Positions 42,206 through 49,686 of a stretch of DNA of 64,000 nucleotides are shown in pieces. The position numbers and the translations under genes are program-made. Each line of letters opens with the position of its first letter. Position 1 is the stretch's first letter. The stretch comes from Bacillus fungorum (lineage in GTDB: Bacteria > Bacillota > Bacilli > Bacillales > Bacillaceae_G): positions 1 to 64,000 of the forward strand of contig NZ_NWUW01000009.1 of the NCBI RefSeq assembly GCF_002746455.1, given 5' to 3'. The notes below the pieces were generated by a model. The model saw only the letters and a list, made by a program, of their open reading frames with translations. It ran no database searches and was not told the origin of the DNA.

Positions 42206-44230
42206 ATGAGATCAAAGAAATTCACACTGCTATTACTATCCCTACTACTCTTCTTACCTCTTTTTCTCACAAACTTTATTACTCCAAATGTCGCATTAGC
42301 AGATTCACCAAAGCAAGGTCAAAAAATTGTTGGGTATTTTCCTTCATGGGGCATTTACGGACGTAATTATCAAGTTGCAGACATTGATGCATCAAAGCTA
42401 ACTCATTTAAACTATGCTTTCGCTGATATTTGTTGGAATGGAAAACATGGAAATCCTTCTACTCACCCCGATAATCCAACTAAACAAACGTGGAACTGTA
42501 AAGAGTCTGGTGTACCACTGCAAAATAAAGAGGTCCCTAATGGCACTCTCGTACTCGGTGAACCATGGGCTGATGTCACAAAATCTTATCCTGGCTCAGG
42601 TACAACTTGGGAAGATTGTGATAAATACGCACGCTGCGGAAATTTCGGAGAACTGAAACGATTAAAAGCTAAGTATCCTCACTTAAAAACAATTATTTCC
42701 GTTGGTGGCTGGACTTGGTCTAATCGCTTTTCTGACATGGCCGCTGATGAAAAAACAAGAAAAGTATTCGCTGAATCTACAGTAGCTTTTCTTCGCGAAT
42801 ATGGATTTGACGGCGTTGATTTAGATTGGGAATATCCGGGCGTAGAAACGATTCCTGGTGGTAGTTATCGTCCTGAAGATAAGCAAAACTTCACCCTACT
42901 CCTTCAAGATGTTCGAAATGCATTAACTACGGCTGGTGCGGAAGATGGTAAACAATATTTACTAACAATCGCGTCAGGTGCAAGCCAACGTTATGCTGAT
43001 CATACAGAGCTAAAGAAAATCTCTCAAATACTTGATTGGATTAATATTATGACATATGATTTCCACGGTGGGTGGGAAACTACCTCTAACCATAATGCAG
43101 CTCTATACAAAGATCCAAATGACCCAGCAGCGGATACGAAATTTTACGTAGATGGTGCTATAGACATTTATACAAATGAAGGTGTTCCAGCGGATAAACT
43201 CGTATTAGGTGTACCTTTTTATGGACGCGGATGGAAAAGTTGCGGAAAAGAAAATAACGGACAATACCAACCTTGTAAACCAGGTAGTGATGGAAAACTC
43301 GCTTCTAAAGGTACTTGGGATGATTATTCTACCGGTGACACAGGTGTGTACGATTATGGTGATTTAGCAGCTAATTACGTTAATAAAAATGGTTTTGTTC
43401 GCTACTGGAACGATGTAGCTAAAGTACCTTATTTATATAATGCGACTACAGGCACATTTATTAGCTACGATGACAATGAATCTATGAAATATAAAACAGA
43501 CTATATAAAAACAAAAGGTTTAAGTGGAGCAATGTTTTGGGAATTAAGTGGGGATTGCCGTACAAGTCCAAAATATAGTTGTAGTGGTCCTAAATTACTT
43601 GATACGTTAGTAAAAGAATTACTGGGTGGACCTATTACTCAAAAAGATATTGAGCCACCAACAAACGTAAAAAATATTGCTGTTACAAATAAAAATTCAA
43701 ACTCAGTTCAATTGAACTGGACTGCATCTACTGATAACGTAGGCGTTACTGAATACGAAATTAGTGCCGGAGAAGAAAAGTGGAGTACAACAACAAACAG
43801 CATTACAATTAAAAACTTAAAACCTAATACAGAATACACATTTTCAGTAATTGCCAAAGATGCTGCTGGAAATAAGTCACAGCCTACCGCTATTACTGTT
43901 AAAACAGATGATGCTAATACGACACCTCCTGGGGGAAATGGCAATGCTACCTTTTCAGTCACTTCAAATTGGGGAAGTGGTTACAACTTCTCGATTGTAA
44001 TTAAAAATAGCGGAACGACTCCTATTAAAAACTGGAAATTAGAATTTGATTATAACGGCAATTTAACACAAGTTTGGGATTCTAAAATTAGTAGTAAAAT
44101 AAATAATCATTACGTAATTACGAATGCAGGATGGAATGGTGAAATTCCTCCTGGTGAATCGGTTACAATCGGAGGGGCAGGAACCGGCAATCCCGCCGAA
44201 CTTGTAAATGCATCTATTAGCGAAAATTAA
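42206..44230 (+). CDS. Secreted chitinase, GH18-FnIII-CBM2
   Basis: It degrades chitin outside the cell. The order is signal peptide (1-34, ending ALA), GH18 catalytic barrel (about 40-470), fibronectin type III (about 490-575) and a CBM2-type binding domain (about 590-674) ending NASISEN. The GH18 motif DGVDLDWEYPG holds the acid E209, with SVGGWTWS upstream and MTYDFHGGW downstream. Domain order and the 674-residue length match B. cereus chitinase B (ChiCW/ChiA74 type). The start at the second ATG (42206) lies 8 bases after AAAGGAG. Expression is probably chitin-induced and glucose-repressed; a possible cre is far upstream. An 18-bp inverted repeat (CTAGACG...CGTCTAG, 42121-42141) lies near the start. 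Confidence 0.94.
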   Translation: MRSKKFTLLLLSLLLFLPLFLTNFITPNVALADSPKQGQKIVGYFPSWGIYGRNYQVADIDASKLTHLNYAFADICWNGKHGNPSTHPDNPTKQTWNCKESGVPLQNKEVPNGTLVLGEPWADVTKSYPGSGTTWEDCDKYARCGNFGELKRLKAKYPHLKTIISVGGWTWSNRFSDMAADEKTRKVFAESTVAFLREYGFDGVDLDWEYPGVETIPGGSYRPEDKQNFTLLLQDVRNALTTAGAEDGKQYLLTIASGASQRYADHTELKKISQILDWINIMTYDFHGGWETTSNHNAALYKDPNDPAADTKFYVDGAIDIYTNEGVPADKLVLGVPFYGRGWKSCGKENNGQYQPCKPGSDGKLASKGTWDDYSTGDTGVYDYGDLAANYVNKNGFVRYWNDVAKVPYLYNATTGTFISYDDNESMKYKTDYIKTKGLSGAMFWELSGDCRTSPKYSCSGPKLLDTLVKELLGGPITQKDIEPPTNVKNIAVTNKNSNSVQLNWTASTDNVGVTEYEISAGEEKWSTTTNSITIKNLKPNTEYTFSVIAKDAAGNKSQPTAITVKTDDANTTPPGGNGNATFSVTSNWGSGYNFSIVIKNSGTTPIKNWKLEFDYNGNLTQVWDSKISSKINNHYVITNAGWNGEIPPGESVTIGGAGTGNPAELVNASISEN

Positions 44231-44256
44231 ACATAACCTTCCTTAATTATTTCACT

Positions 44257-44303
44257 AAAGTTTGAATTTAGGTTTGAGTGCTCTATCCTAAATTCAAACT
44301 TTT
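44257..44303 (+). terminator. Terminator of the chitinase gene
   Basis: A 16-bp perfect stem (AAAGTTTGAATTTAGG) has a 14-base loop and is followed by a T-rich run. Confidence 0.9.
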
Positions 44304-44650
44304 AATTTTATGAAAAATCACAAATCGATATCATAATAACCTATTATAATTATATTTAGTTTATAATATGAAGTTCGTGTGAAGTTCATCTGAATTTTAC
44401 ATGAATTTCCTTTCAGTTCTATTGTCTTCCTATAGTAATCACATTATCCTTTACATATAGGAATTATTTTTATTCCATTTCAAACTATCTATATATATAT
44501 AAGAAGATAGTCGCCTATTAGGGAAAGGCATCTAGTATTATTATAAATATAAACATAACAAAAGAAAAAGCACGCTTATAAGCGCACCATAAGAGTGCTT
44601 CTTCATACAATTCTCATGTAAGAGTTCTCGAAAATCATGTTAATCACAAA
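44304..44650. other. Gene-free stretch after the chitinase
   Basis: I see no coding frame with a ribosome binding site here. The sequence is AT-rich; the only structure is an imperfect hairpin near 44569-44603 (AAGCAC...GTGCTT with an inner GCTTATAAGC). It may be decayed sequence. Confidence 0.5.
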
Positions 44651-44652
44651 AA

Positions 44653-44686
44653 AAGGCATTAGCTTATATAAGCTAATGCCTTTTCT
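44653..44686 (-). terminator. Terminator of the ABC-F gene
   Basis: AAAGGCATTAGCTTA and its complement form a near-perfect palindrome followed on the minus strand by T7. Confidence 0.9.
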
Positions 44687-46231
44687 TTATTCATATTGTT
44701 CAACGTTCCATTCTTCTATATTCCATACTTTTGTTATCCATGCTTCATAGAAAGAAGGCTCATGTGAGACAAGTAAAACTGTTCCTTTATATTGTTGTAA
44801 CGCTTCCTGCAACGACTTCTTTGTTTCTATATCCAAATGATTAGTTGGTTCATCTAAAATTAAAACATTGCTTTTCGTGACGATAAGTTCACATAAACGT
44901 ACTTTCGTTTGTTCTCCACCGCTTAATAAACGAATAGGTTTTAATACATGCTCTTCTTTCAATCCACACTTTGCTAATGATTGGCGCACTTCTTTCTTTG
45001 TCATATCAGGTCGTTCTGCCCAAACCTTCTCTAATGGTGTTGTTTCTGAAGCAAACTCTTCCTGTGCAAAATAAGCAGGATTTACTCGTTCTCCGATAGA
45101 AATCGAACCGCTTAGTGGCTTTATTTGACCTAATAACGTTTTTAACATCGTCGTTTTTCCAATTCCATTATGACCAACAATCGCTATCTTTTCTCCTTTT
45201 TTCACTTGTAAATTCAACTCTGGAAATAACGGATCGCTATATCCTATCCTTAGTTTCTCAGCTTGCAATATACGACTCACTGGCTCCTCATACACATTGA
45301 AATCAAAACGGGATCGAGTCACATGATTCACCTTTTCAACCCGTTGCATTTTCTCCAATACTTTCTCTCGACTTTTGGCCTGTTTCGCTTTTCGAATTTT
45401 ATTTTTTTGAATAAATGTTGCTAACTGGGCAATTTCTTTTTGTTGTTTCGCATACGCCGATTGTAATTGTTTCTTTTGCACTTGATAACTTCGCACAAAC
45501 CTTTCATAATTTCCTACATATCGCTTCACTTTCCCTCCTTCTAGATGATAAATAACATTCGTAATACTGTTCAAAAATACTTCGTCATGTGAAATGATCA
45601 CATAAGCTTTTTCATACAGTCTCAAATACGATTGCAACCATTCTATATGGGCTGTATCTAAATAGTTTGTTGGCTCATCTAGCAATAAAACATCAGCTTT
45701 TTCTAAAAGAAGCTTCCCAAGTAATAACTTTGTTCGCTGTCCGCCACTTAACTTTGAAACATCCTTTTTCAACCCTATTTCAAATAACCCTAAACCGATT
45801 GCTACTTCTTCAACTTCTGTATGAATGTGATAGAAATTAGAGCTTTCCAATATAGTTTGTAATTCTCCATACCTTACTAACAGTTTTTCTATTTCTCCTG
45901 CTCCATTCATTTCTTCAGAAATTTTTAACATTTCACATTCAATCGCATATAAATTAGAAAATGCACTTTGTAAATATCCTTCAATTGTTATCCCTTCTTG
46001 TAAATCCATATGCTGCTGTAAAAAACCTATCTTCACATGTGGAAACCATTCAATGTTCCCATCATCATGTATAAGTTCTCCTGTTAAAATCTTTAACAAT
46101 GTTGATTTTCCAACCCCATTTTTTCCCACTAACCCAACATGCTCGCCCTTTAATAGTCGAAAACACGCATTATATAAAATGGTTTTCTCACCATACGAAT
46201 GACTTAAATTTTCTACTGTTAATATACTCAT
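44687..46231 (-). CDS. ABC-F family ATPase (ribosome-associated, possible antibiotic resistance)
   Basis: This 514-residue protein has two ABC domains and no membrane segment. Domain one has GKNGVGKST, LSGGQRTKL and LLLDEPTNYLD; domain two has GHNGIGKTT, LSGGEQTKVRL and LILDEPTNHLD. The linker (about residues 240-310) is long and basic (IRKAKQAKSREKVLEKM), as in ABC-F proteins that enter the ribosomal E site. Whether it protects against antibiotics or has a housekeeping role is not settled by sequence, but the leader with a uORF and terminator is the arrangement found at inducible resistance ABC-F genes. AAAGGAG lies 8 bases before the ATG. Confidence 0.9.
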   Translation of the reverse strand: MSILTVENLSHSYGEKTILYNACFRLLKGEHVGLVGKNGVGKSTLLKILTGELIHDDGNIEWFPHVKIGFLQQHMDLQEGITIEGYLQSAFSNLYAIECEMLKISEEMNGAGEIEKLLVRYGELQTILESSNFYHIHTEVEEVAIGLGLFEIGLKKDVSKLSGGQRTKLLLGKLLLEKADVLLLDEPTNYLDTAHIEWLQSYLRLYEKAYVIISHDEVFLNSITNVIYHLEGGKVKRYVGNYERFVRSYQVQKKQLQSAYAKQQKEIAQLATFIQKNKIRKAKQAKSREKVLEKMQRVEKVNHVTRSRFDFNVYEEPVSRILQAEKLRIGYSDPLFPELNLQVKKGEKIAIVGHNGIGKTTMLKTLLGQIKPLSGSISIGERVNPAYFAQEEFASETTPLEKVWAERPDMTKKEVRQSLAKCGLKEEHVLKPIRLLSGGEQTKVRLCELIVTKSNVLILDEPTNHLDIETKKSLQEALQQYKGTVLLVSHEPSFYEAWITKVWNIEEWNVEQYE

Positions 46232-46313
46232 TTTTTTCTCTCCTTTACTTATGGTTCATAAGCTAAATAGAGAGATCAACAGTATAAAGCCTTATTTAAT
46301 TGTGTATATAAAA

Positions 46314-46343
46314 AATGGGTAAGGTGAATACACCTTACCCATT
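46314..46343 (-). terminator. Leader terminator (attenuator) of the ABC-F gene
   Basis: A 13-bp perfect stem (AATGGGTAAGGTG) has a 4-base loop and T6 on the minus strand. It lies 83 bases upstream of the ABC-F start codon, with no gene ending at it, so it must control the gene downstream. Confidence 0.85.
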
Positions 46344-46380
46344 ACATATTATCGTAAAAAAGGATTAAGGTTCTTTACCT

Positions 46381-46450
46381 GCTGTCTTCAATTTAGCTTA
46401 ATCGTTAAAAATGGGCAGACTTCTCCCGTATCAAGCTAAAACCATTTGAA
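46381..46450 (-). promoter_or_regulatory. Long-range leader helix of the ABC-F attenuator
   Basis: On the minus strand CTTCAA and TTTAGCTT inside the uORF are complementary to AAGCTAAA and TTGAAG about 40 bases on. A ribosome stalled on the uORF would open this helix. The intervening segment has CCCATT, which can pair with AATGGG of the terminator's 5' arm. Confidence 0.55.
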
Positions 46451-46469
46451 GAACAGTTGATAAAGTCAT
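46431..46469 (-). CDS. 12-residue leader peptide of the ABC-F gene
   Basis: AAAGGAT precedes ATG, and the frame encodes MTLSTVLQMVLA before TGA. It is the only frame in the 220-base leader with a ribosome binding site, and its 3' half is one arm of the leader helix. The position between the thiZ terminator and the attenuator implies that it is the sensor for a translation-coupled response to ribosome-targeting drugs. This is inference; no expression data are visible. Confidence 0.6.
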   Translation of the reverse strand: MTLSTVLQMVLA

Positions 46470-46566
46470 TTTATCCTTTCACTCCTTTAATATTTGTTAT
46501 ATTAAGAGTATAAACTACTCTGTTATATTCTATTCTCTATTTTTTCTTTTGTTCCTTCTCCTATAT

Positions 46567-46617
46567 AAAAAAGCCTCTTAACAGTAATTGTACCAAAAAC
46601 TGTTAAGAGGCTTTTTC
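46567..46617 (-). terminator. Terminator of the thiamine-precursor transporter operon
   Basis: AAAAAGCCTCTTAACAGT pairs with its complement across a 13-base loop; T6 follows on the minus strand. It abuts the thiZ stop codon. Confidence 0.9.
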
Positions 46618-47366
46618 TATTTTTTCATATAAGGAGCTAATACTCTCAAAATTTCTTCCTTATCCTTCTTTAACTCAAGTGATGTTAACATATCCATCGT
46701 TCGCGGCCTAGGTAACTTCACTTGTACCTCTCCAACTATTGACGCTGGTCTTTGAGATAAAATAAATACACGATCAGAAAGCAAGATTGCCTCATCTAAG
46801 TCATGTGTAACCATAACGATTGTTTGTTGCTCTTGGTGCCAAGAGTTTAAAAGCCAGCTGTGTACTTCCATTTTTGTAAAGGCATCTAATTTTCCAAAAG
46901 GCTCATCAAGTAGCATAATTGGCTTTTCACATAAATATGTGCGCAAAAAACTAATTCTTTGACGCATACCGCCAGACAATTCATCTGGATAATGGTCTGC
47001 ATATTCATCTAGTTCAAACTGCTTTAATGCTTCCATTCCCTCTGCCAGCCTTTGTTTTTTCGGTTTCCCTTCGATTTCCAATGGAAGAACTATATTTTGC
47101 AAAGCTGATCGCCACGGTAGTAATAAATCCTGTTGCGGCATATAACTTACAACATCTTGTTCTTGTACTTGCTTATCGTTATACGTTACATTCCCACTTG
47201 TTGGATTTTCAACATTTGCAATCATATTTAATAGTGTGCTTTTCCCGCAACCGCTCGGTCCTACAAAGGAAACGAACTCTCCCTCTCGTATAGAAGCACT
47301 AATATTTGCTAATACATTCTTTCCATCGAAAGATTTCACAATATCTTTTATTTGTAATCCACTCAT
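46617..47366 (-). CDS. thiZ: ABC transporter ATP-binding protein for a thiamine precursor (ThiZ)
   Basis: It is the ATPase of a nitrate/sulfonate/taurine-type importer, 249 residues. Walker A is GPSGCGKST, the signature LSGGMRQRI, and Walker B MLLDEPFGKLD. It overlaps the end of the substrate-binding gene by 4 bases (translational coupling) and is the last gene of a TPP-riboswitch operon. Without the riboswitch it would only be called SsuB/TauB-like; the thiamine link rests on the operon. Confidence 0.88.
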   Translation of the reverse strand: MSGLQIKDIVKSFDGKNVLANISASIREGEFVSFVGPSGCGKSTLLNMIANVENPTSGNVTYNDKQVQEQDVVSYMPQQDLLLPWRSALQNIVLPLEIEGKPKKQRLAEGMEALKQFELDEYADHYPDELSGGMRQRISFLRTYLCEKPIMLLDEPFGKLDAFTKMEVHSWLLNSWHQEQQTIVMVTHDLDEAILLSDRVFILSQRPASIVGEVQVKLPRPRTMDMLTSLELKKDKEEILRVLAPYMKK

Positions 47367-48361
47367 TTTTCGTTTGGAAGGAATTCATTTGTAAAGGCAT
47401 CTTTCACATCAATTTTCTTCTTAATAACTTTGTTATCATATAAGAAATTCATGTAATTCGTCCAAACTTCTTCCTTCTGTACTCCCCATGCTTTTGCATC
47501 ATCTTGATACTTCGTACTTAACCATTTTTGACTTTCTTGTACTAAATCTTTATTTACATCTGGAACAGCTTTAATTAAAATATCAGCAGCTTCTTTTGGT
47601 TCTTTAATTGCAAAATTATAACCCTCTGTCGTTGCACTCATAAACTTTTTCACAAAGTCTTTATCTTGCTTCGTATGTTTTTCACTCGTAATAATAACAG
47701 GACTATAGAAATCAAGCGCTGGGTCTAGGTCTTTCACCATAATCGTATTTAACTCTTTTCCTTGGCGCTTTGCTTCAATTCCATCCCATCCGTAATAAAT
47801 CCATTCAAAGTCTGCATCACGACCAATTGATTTAAAGAAATCTGTTTGTCCTAAGATGATTTTTTCAACTTTATTAAAATCAGCTTGATTTTTCTCCATA
47901 ATGGTCTTTAATGTAGCTTCTTCCGCTGGTCCTCCCCAGCCTCCATAACGTTTACCTTCAAAATCTTTCGGTGAAGTCATGTTATCTTTCTTAAGCGATG
48001 CAAAAGCTGAAGTGTTATGCTGAATAATCGCTCCTACAGATACAACAGGAATACCTTCCACACGAGCCAACGTTACATTTTCTTGTGCGCTTATTGCGAA
48101 GTCAGCTTTTCCTGAAGCTATCATTTGCTCTGCTGTTACATTGTCACCAGGCTGAATAATTTCTACATCTAAGCCTTGCTTGTTATAATAATCTTTCGCT
48201 TGCGCTACATATAAGCCAGTATGATTCGTATTCGGAAACCAATCTAGCACTACTTTTACTTTTTGATCTTTACTTGCACTTTCTTCTTTCTTCGCCGGAT
48301 TACATCCAGCCACACCTACCGCTAATAAGGCAGCCAACATCACTTTTAAACCTTTTTTCAT
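47363..48361 (-). CDS. thiY: Thiamine-precursor binding lipoprotein (ThiY, NMT1/THI5-like)
   Basis: The lipobox is VGVAGC, with the acylated cysteine at residue 20. The mature protein begins with the NMT1/THI5-like segment VVLDWFPNTNHTGLYVAQ, which in ThiY binds a formylaminopyrimidine derivative of thiamine. GGWGGPAEE is another conserved segment. It is 332 residues. It overlaps thiX by 4 bases upstream and thiZ by 4 bases downstream. The exact ligand (N-formyl-aminopyrimidine or HMP) is inferred from homology. Confidence 0.88.
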   Translation of the reverse strand: MKKGLKVMLAALLAVGVAGCNPAKKEESASKDQKVKVVLDWFPNTNHTGLYVAQAKDYYNKQGLDVEIIQPGDNVTAEQMIASGKADFAISAQENVTLARVEGIPVVSVGAIIQHNTSAFASLKKDNMTSPKDFEGKRYGGWGGPAEEATLKTIMEKNQADFNKVEKIILGQTDFFKSIGRDADFEWIYYGWDGIEAKRQGKELNTIMVKDLDPALDFYSPVIITSEKHTKQDKDFVKKFMSATTEGYNFAIKEPKEAADILIKAVPDVNKDLVQESQKWLSTKYQDDAKAWGVQKEEVWTNYMNFLYDNKVIKKKIDVKDAFTNEFLPNEK

Positions 48362-49131
48362 TTTCTGCCGTCCTTTCTATATATCCATGGTGCTGTTATT
48401 CTTGCCATAAACTCCACGATAAAATACAGACATAATGTCACCATAACAATAATTGCTGCAACACCAAATACTCGGGCTGTTAAAAAGGATTTCGTAGCCC
48501 TTGTAAGCATAACTCCTAATCCTTCACTGGCACCGAGCCATTCTCCAATAATCGCTCCCATTACGCTATATGTAACTGCAATTTTTAAACCTGAGAAAAA
48601 GTATGGAAGCACTGCTGGAAACTTTACTTTCTGGTAAACTTGCCATTTCGTTGCCTTCATCGTTTGCAACAACTTCAACATATTCTTATCTACCGTTTGA
48701 AAACCTTCTAAAATGCTAAGCGCAATCGGGAAGAAACAAACGAGTATTACTACCATTACTTTCGGTAGCATTCCATATCCAAACCAAATAATAAATAACG
48801 GTGCAAGTACAACGATTGGAATCGTTTGCGAAATAACAAGCAACGGATTTATTAAAATACGAAATAAAGGGATAACGTCCATAATAATTGCAATACTTGT
48901 CCCAATTAAAATCGCTAAAAACAGTCCAATTATAACCTCTTGCAGTGTTTGCATCGTATTCGGTAATAGTAAATCTTTCATTCCTATTAATTCTTGAACA
49001 ATGGCAGAAGGCTTTGGTAAAATCCACGGTTCAATTTTAAATAATAAAACAGATCCTTCCCATATCGCAATGAGAAGGATAAGCCAAATTGTTGTAATTA
49101 TTTTAGATTGCTTCTGGTTTTGCATATTCAT
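48358..49131 (-). CDS. thiX: ABC transporter permease for a thiamine precursor (ThiX)
   Basis: It has six membrane helices and the EAA-type loop (MKATKWQVYQKVKFPAVLPYFFSGLK, about residues 165-190). I prefer the ATG at 49129-49131, seven bases after GGAAG, which makes a 29-base overlap with the preceding gene; a still longer frame starts at 49155 but lacks a site. The protein is 257 residues. It forms the channel with ThiZ as motor and ThiY as receptor. Confidence 0.86.
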   Translation of the reverse strand: MNMQNQKQSKIITTIWLILLIAIWEGSVLLFKIEPWILPKPSAIVQELIGMKDLLLPNTMQTLQEVIIGLFLAILIGTSIAIIMDVIPLFRILINPLLVISQTIPIVVLAPLFIIWFGYGMLPKVMVVILVCFFPIALSILEGFQTVDKNMLKLLQTMKATKWQVYQKVKFPAVLPYFFSGLKIAVTYSVMGAIIGEWLGASEGLGVMLTRATKSFLTARVFGVAAIIVMVTLCLYFIVEFMARITAPWIYRKDGRK

Positions 49132-49423
49132 CACGGTACTTCCAAACCTTTTCATCTATCGTTACACCAGTGCTTGGACGATAGTGGATTTTAATAGAAG
49201 TAATCACTTCTTCTGCTCCAGCATCCACACAAGCTTGTTGCGCACGTTTAATGATATCAAGAAGTACATCTAATTCTCCTTCCAGCGTTGTTTCCATTGC
49301 CCCTACTTCATAACGTACTCCCGATTGTTGTACAACCTCAATTGCTTTATCAACAACAGAATATACATCTTTTGTTTTTGCTTGTGGTACTACTGAAAAT
49401 GACATTGTAACTTGTTGTGACAT
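49103..49423 (-). CDS. MTH1187/YkoF-like thiamine-binding protein (UPF0045)
   Basis: This 106-residue ferredoxin-like-fold protein belongs to the UPF0045 family: VTMSFSVVPQ at the start, VGAMETTLEGELDVLLDII, and ITSIKIHYRP near the end. YkoF, a relative in B. subtilis, binds thiamine or HMP. As the first gene under the TPP riboswitch it is likely a cytosolic binding partner of the transporter. AGGGGG lies upstream of the ATG. Confidence 0.86.
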   Translation of the reverse strand: MSQQVTMSFSVVPQAKTKDVYSVVDKAIEVVQQSGVRYEVGAMETTLEGELDVLLDIIKRAQQACVDAGAEEVITSIKIHYRPSTGVTIDEKVWKYRDEYAKPEAI

Positions 49424-49463
49424 AATAAAATCCCCCTTATGAAATTAAATTTTAAAACAAGAA

Positions 49464-49492
49464 AAGGCTTTCCTACTGCGTAGGAAAGCCTT
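49464..49492 (-). terminator. Expression-platform terminator of the first TPP riboswitch
   Basis: A 12-bp stem (AAGGCTTTCCTA) has a CGCAG loop on the minus strand. The TCCTACGC of the 5' arm and loop can pair with GCGTAGGGA at the riboswitch 3' end, giving a readable antiterminator. Confidence 0.85.
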
Positions 49493-49535
49493 GTATGCAA
49501 GTTATTATAGAATAACATATGCTACATCACTTTAA

Positions 49536-49621
49536 GTAACTCCCTACGCTGGCATTATCCAGATCAGGTTGAGGGTCGATGTTTGCTTACATCCTCTCAG
49601 CCACTTGGCTCCCCGGTCCTT
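49536..49621 (-). promoter_or_regulatory. TPP riboswitch (THI-box) of the transporter operon
   Basis: The minus strand has the canonical pieces in order: GGGGAGCC, CTGAGAGG, ACCCTCAACCTGATCTGG and ATAATGCCAGCGTAGGGA. TPP binding should release the terminator at 49464 and shut down import of the precursor. Confidence 0.97.
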
Positions 49622-49686
49622 AATTCGTTTTCATTGTAGCATGATTTATTTTATTGAACAAACAAAAGCATGTATAATCATTTCAT

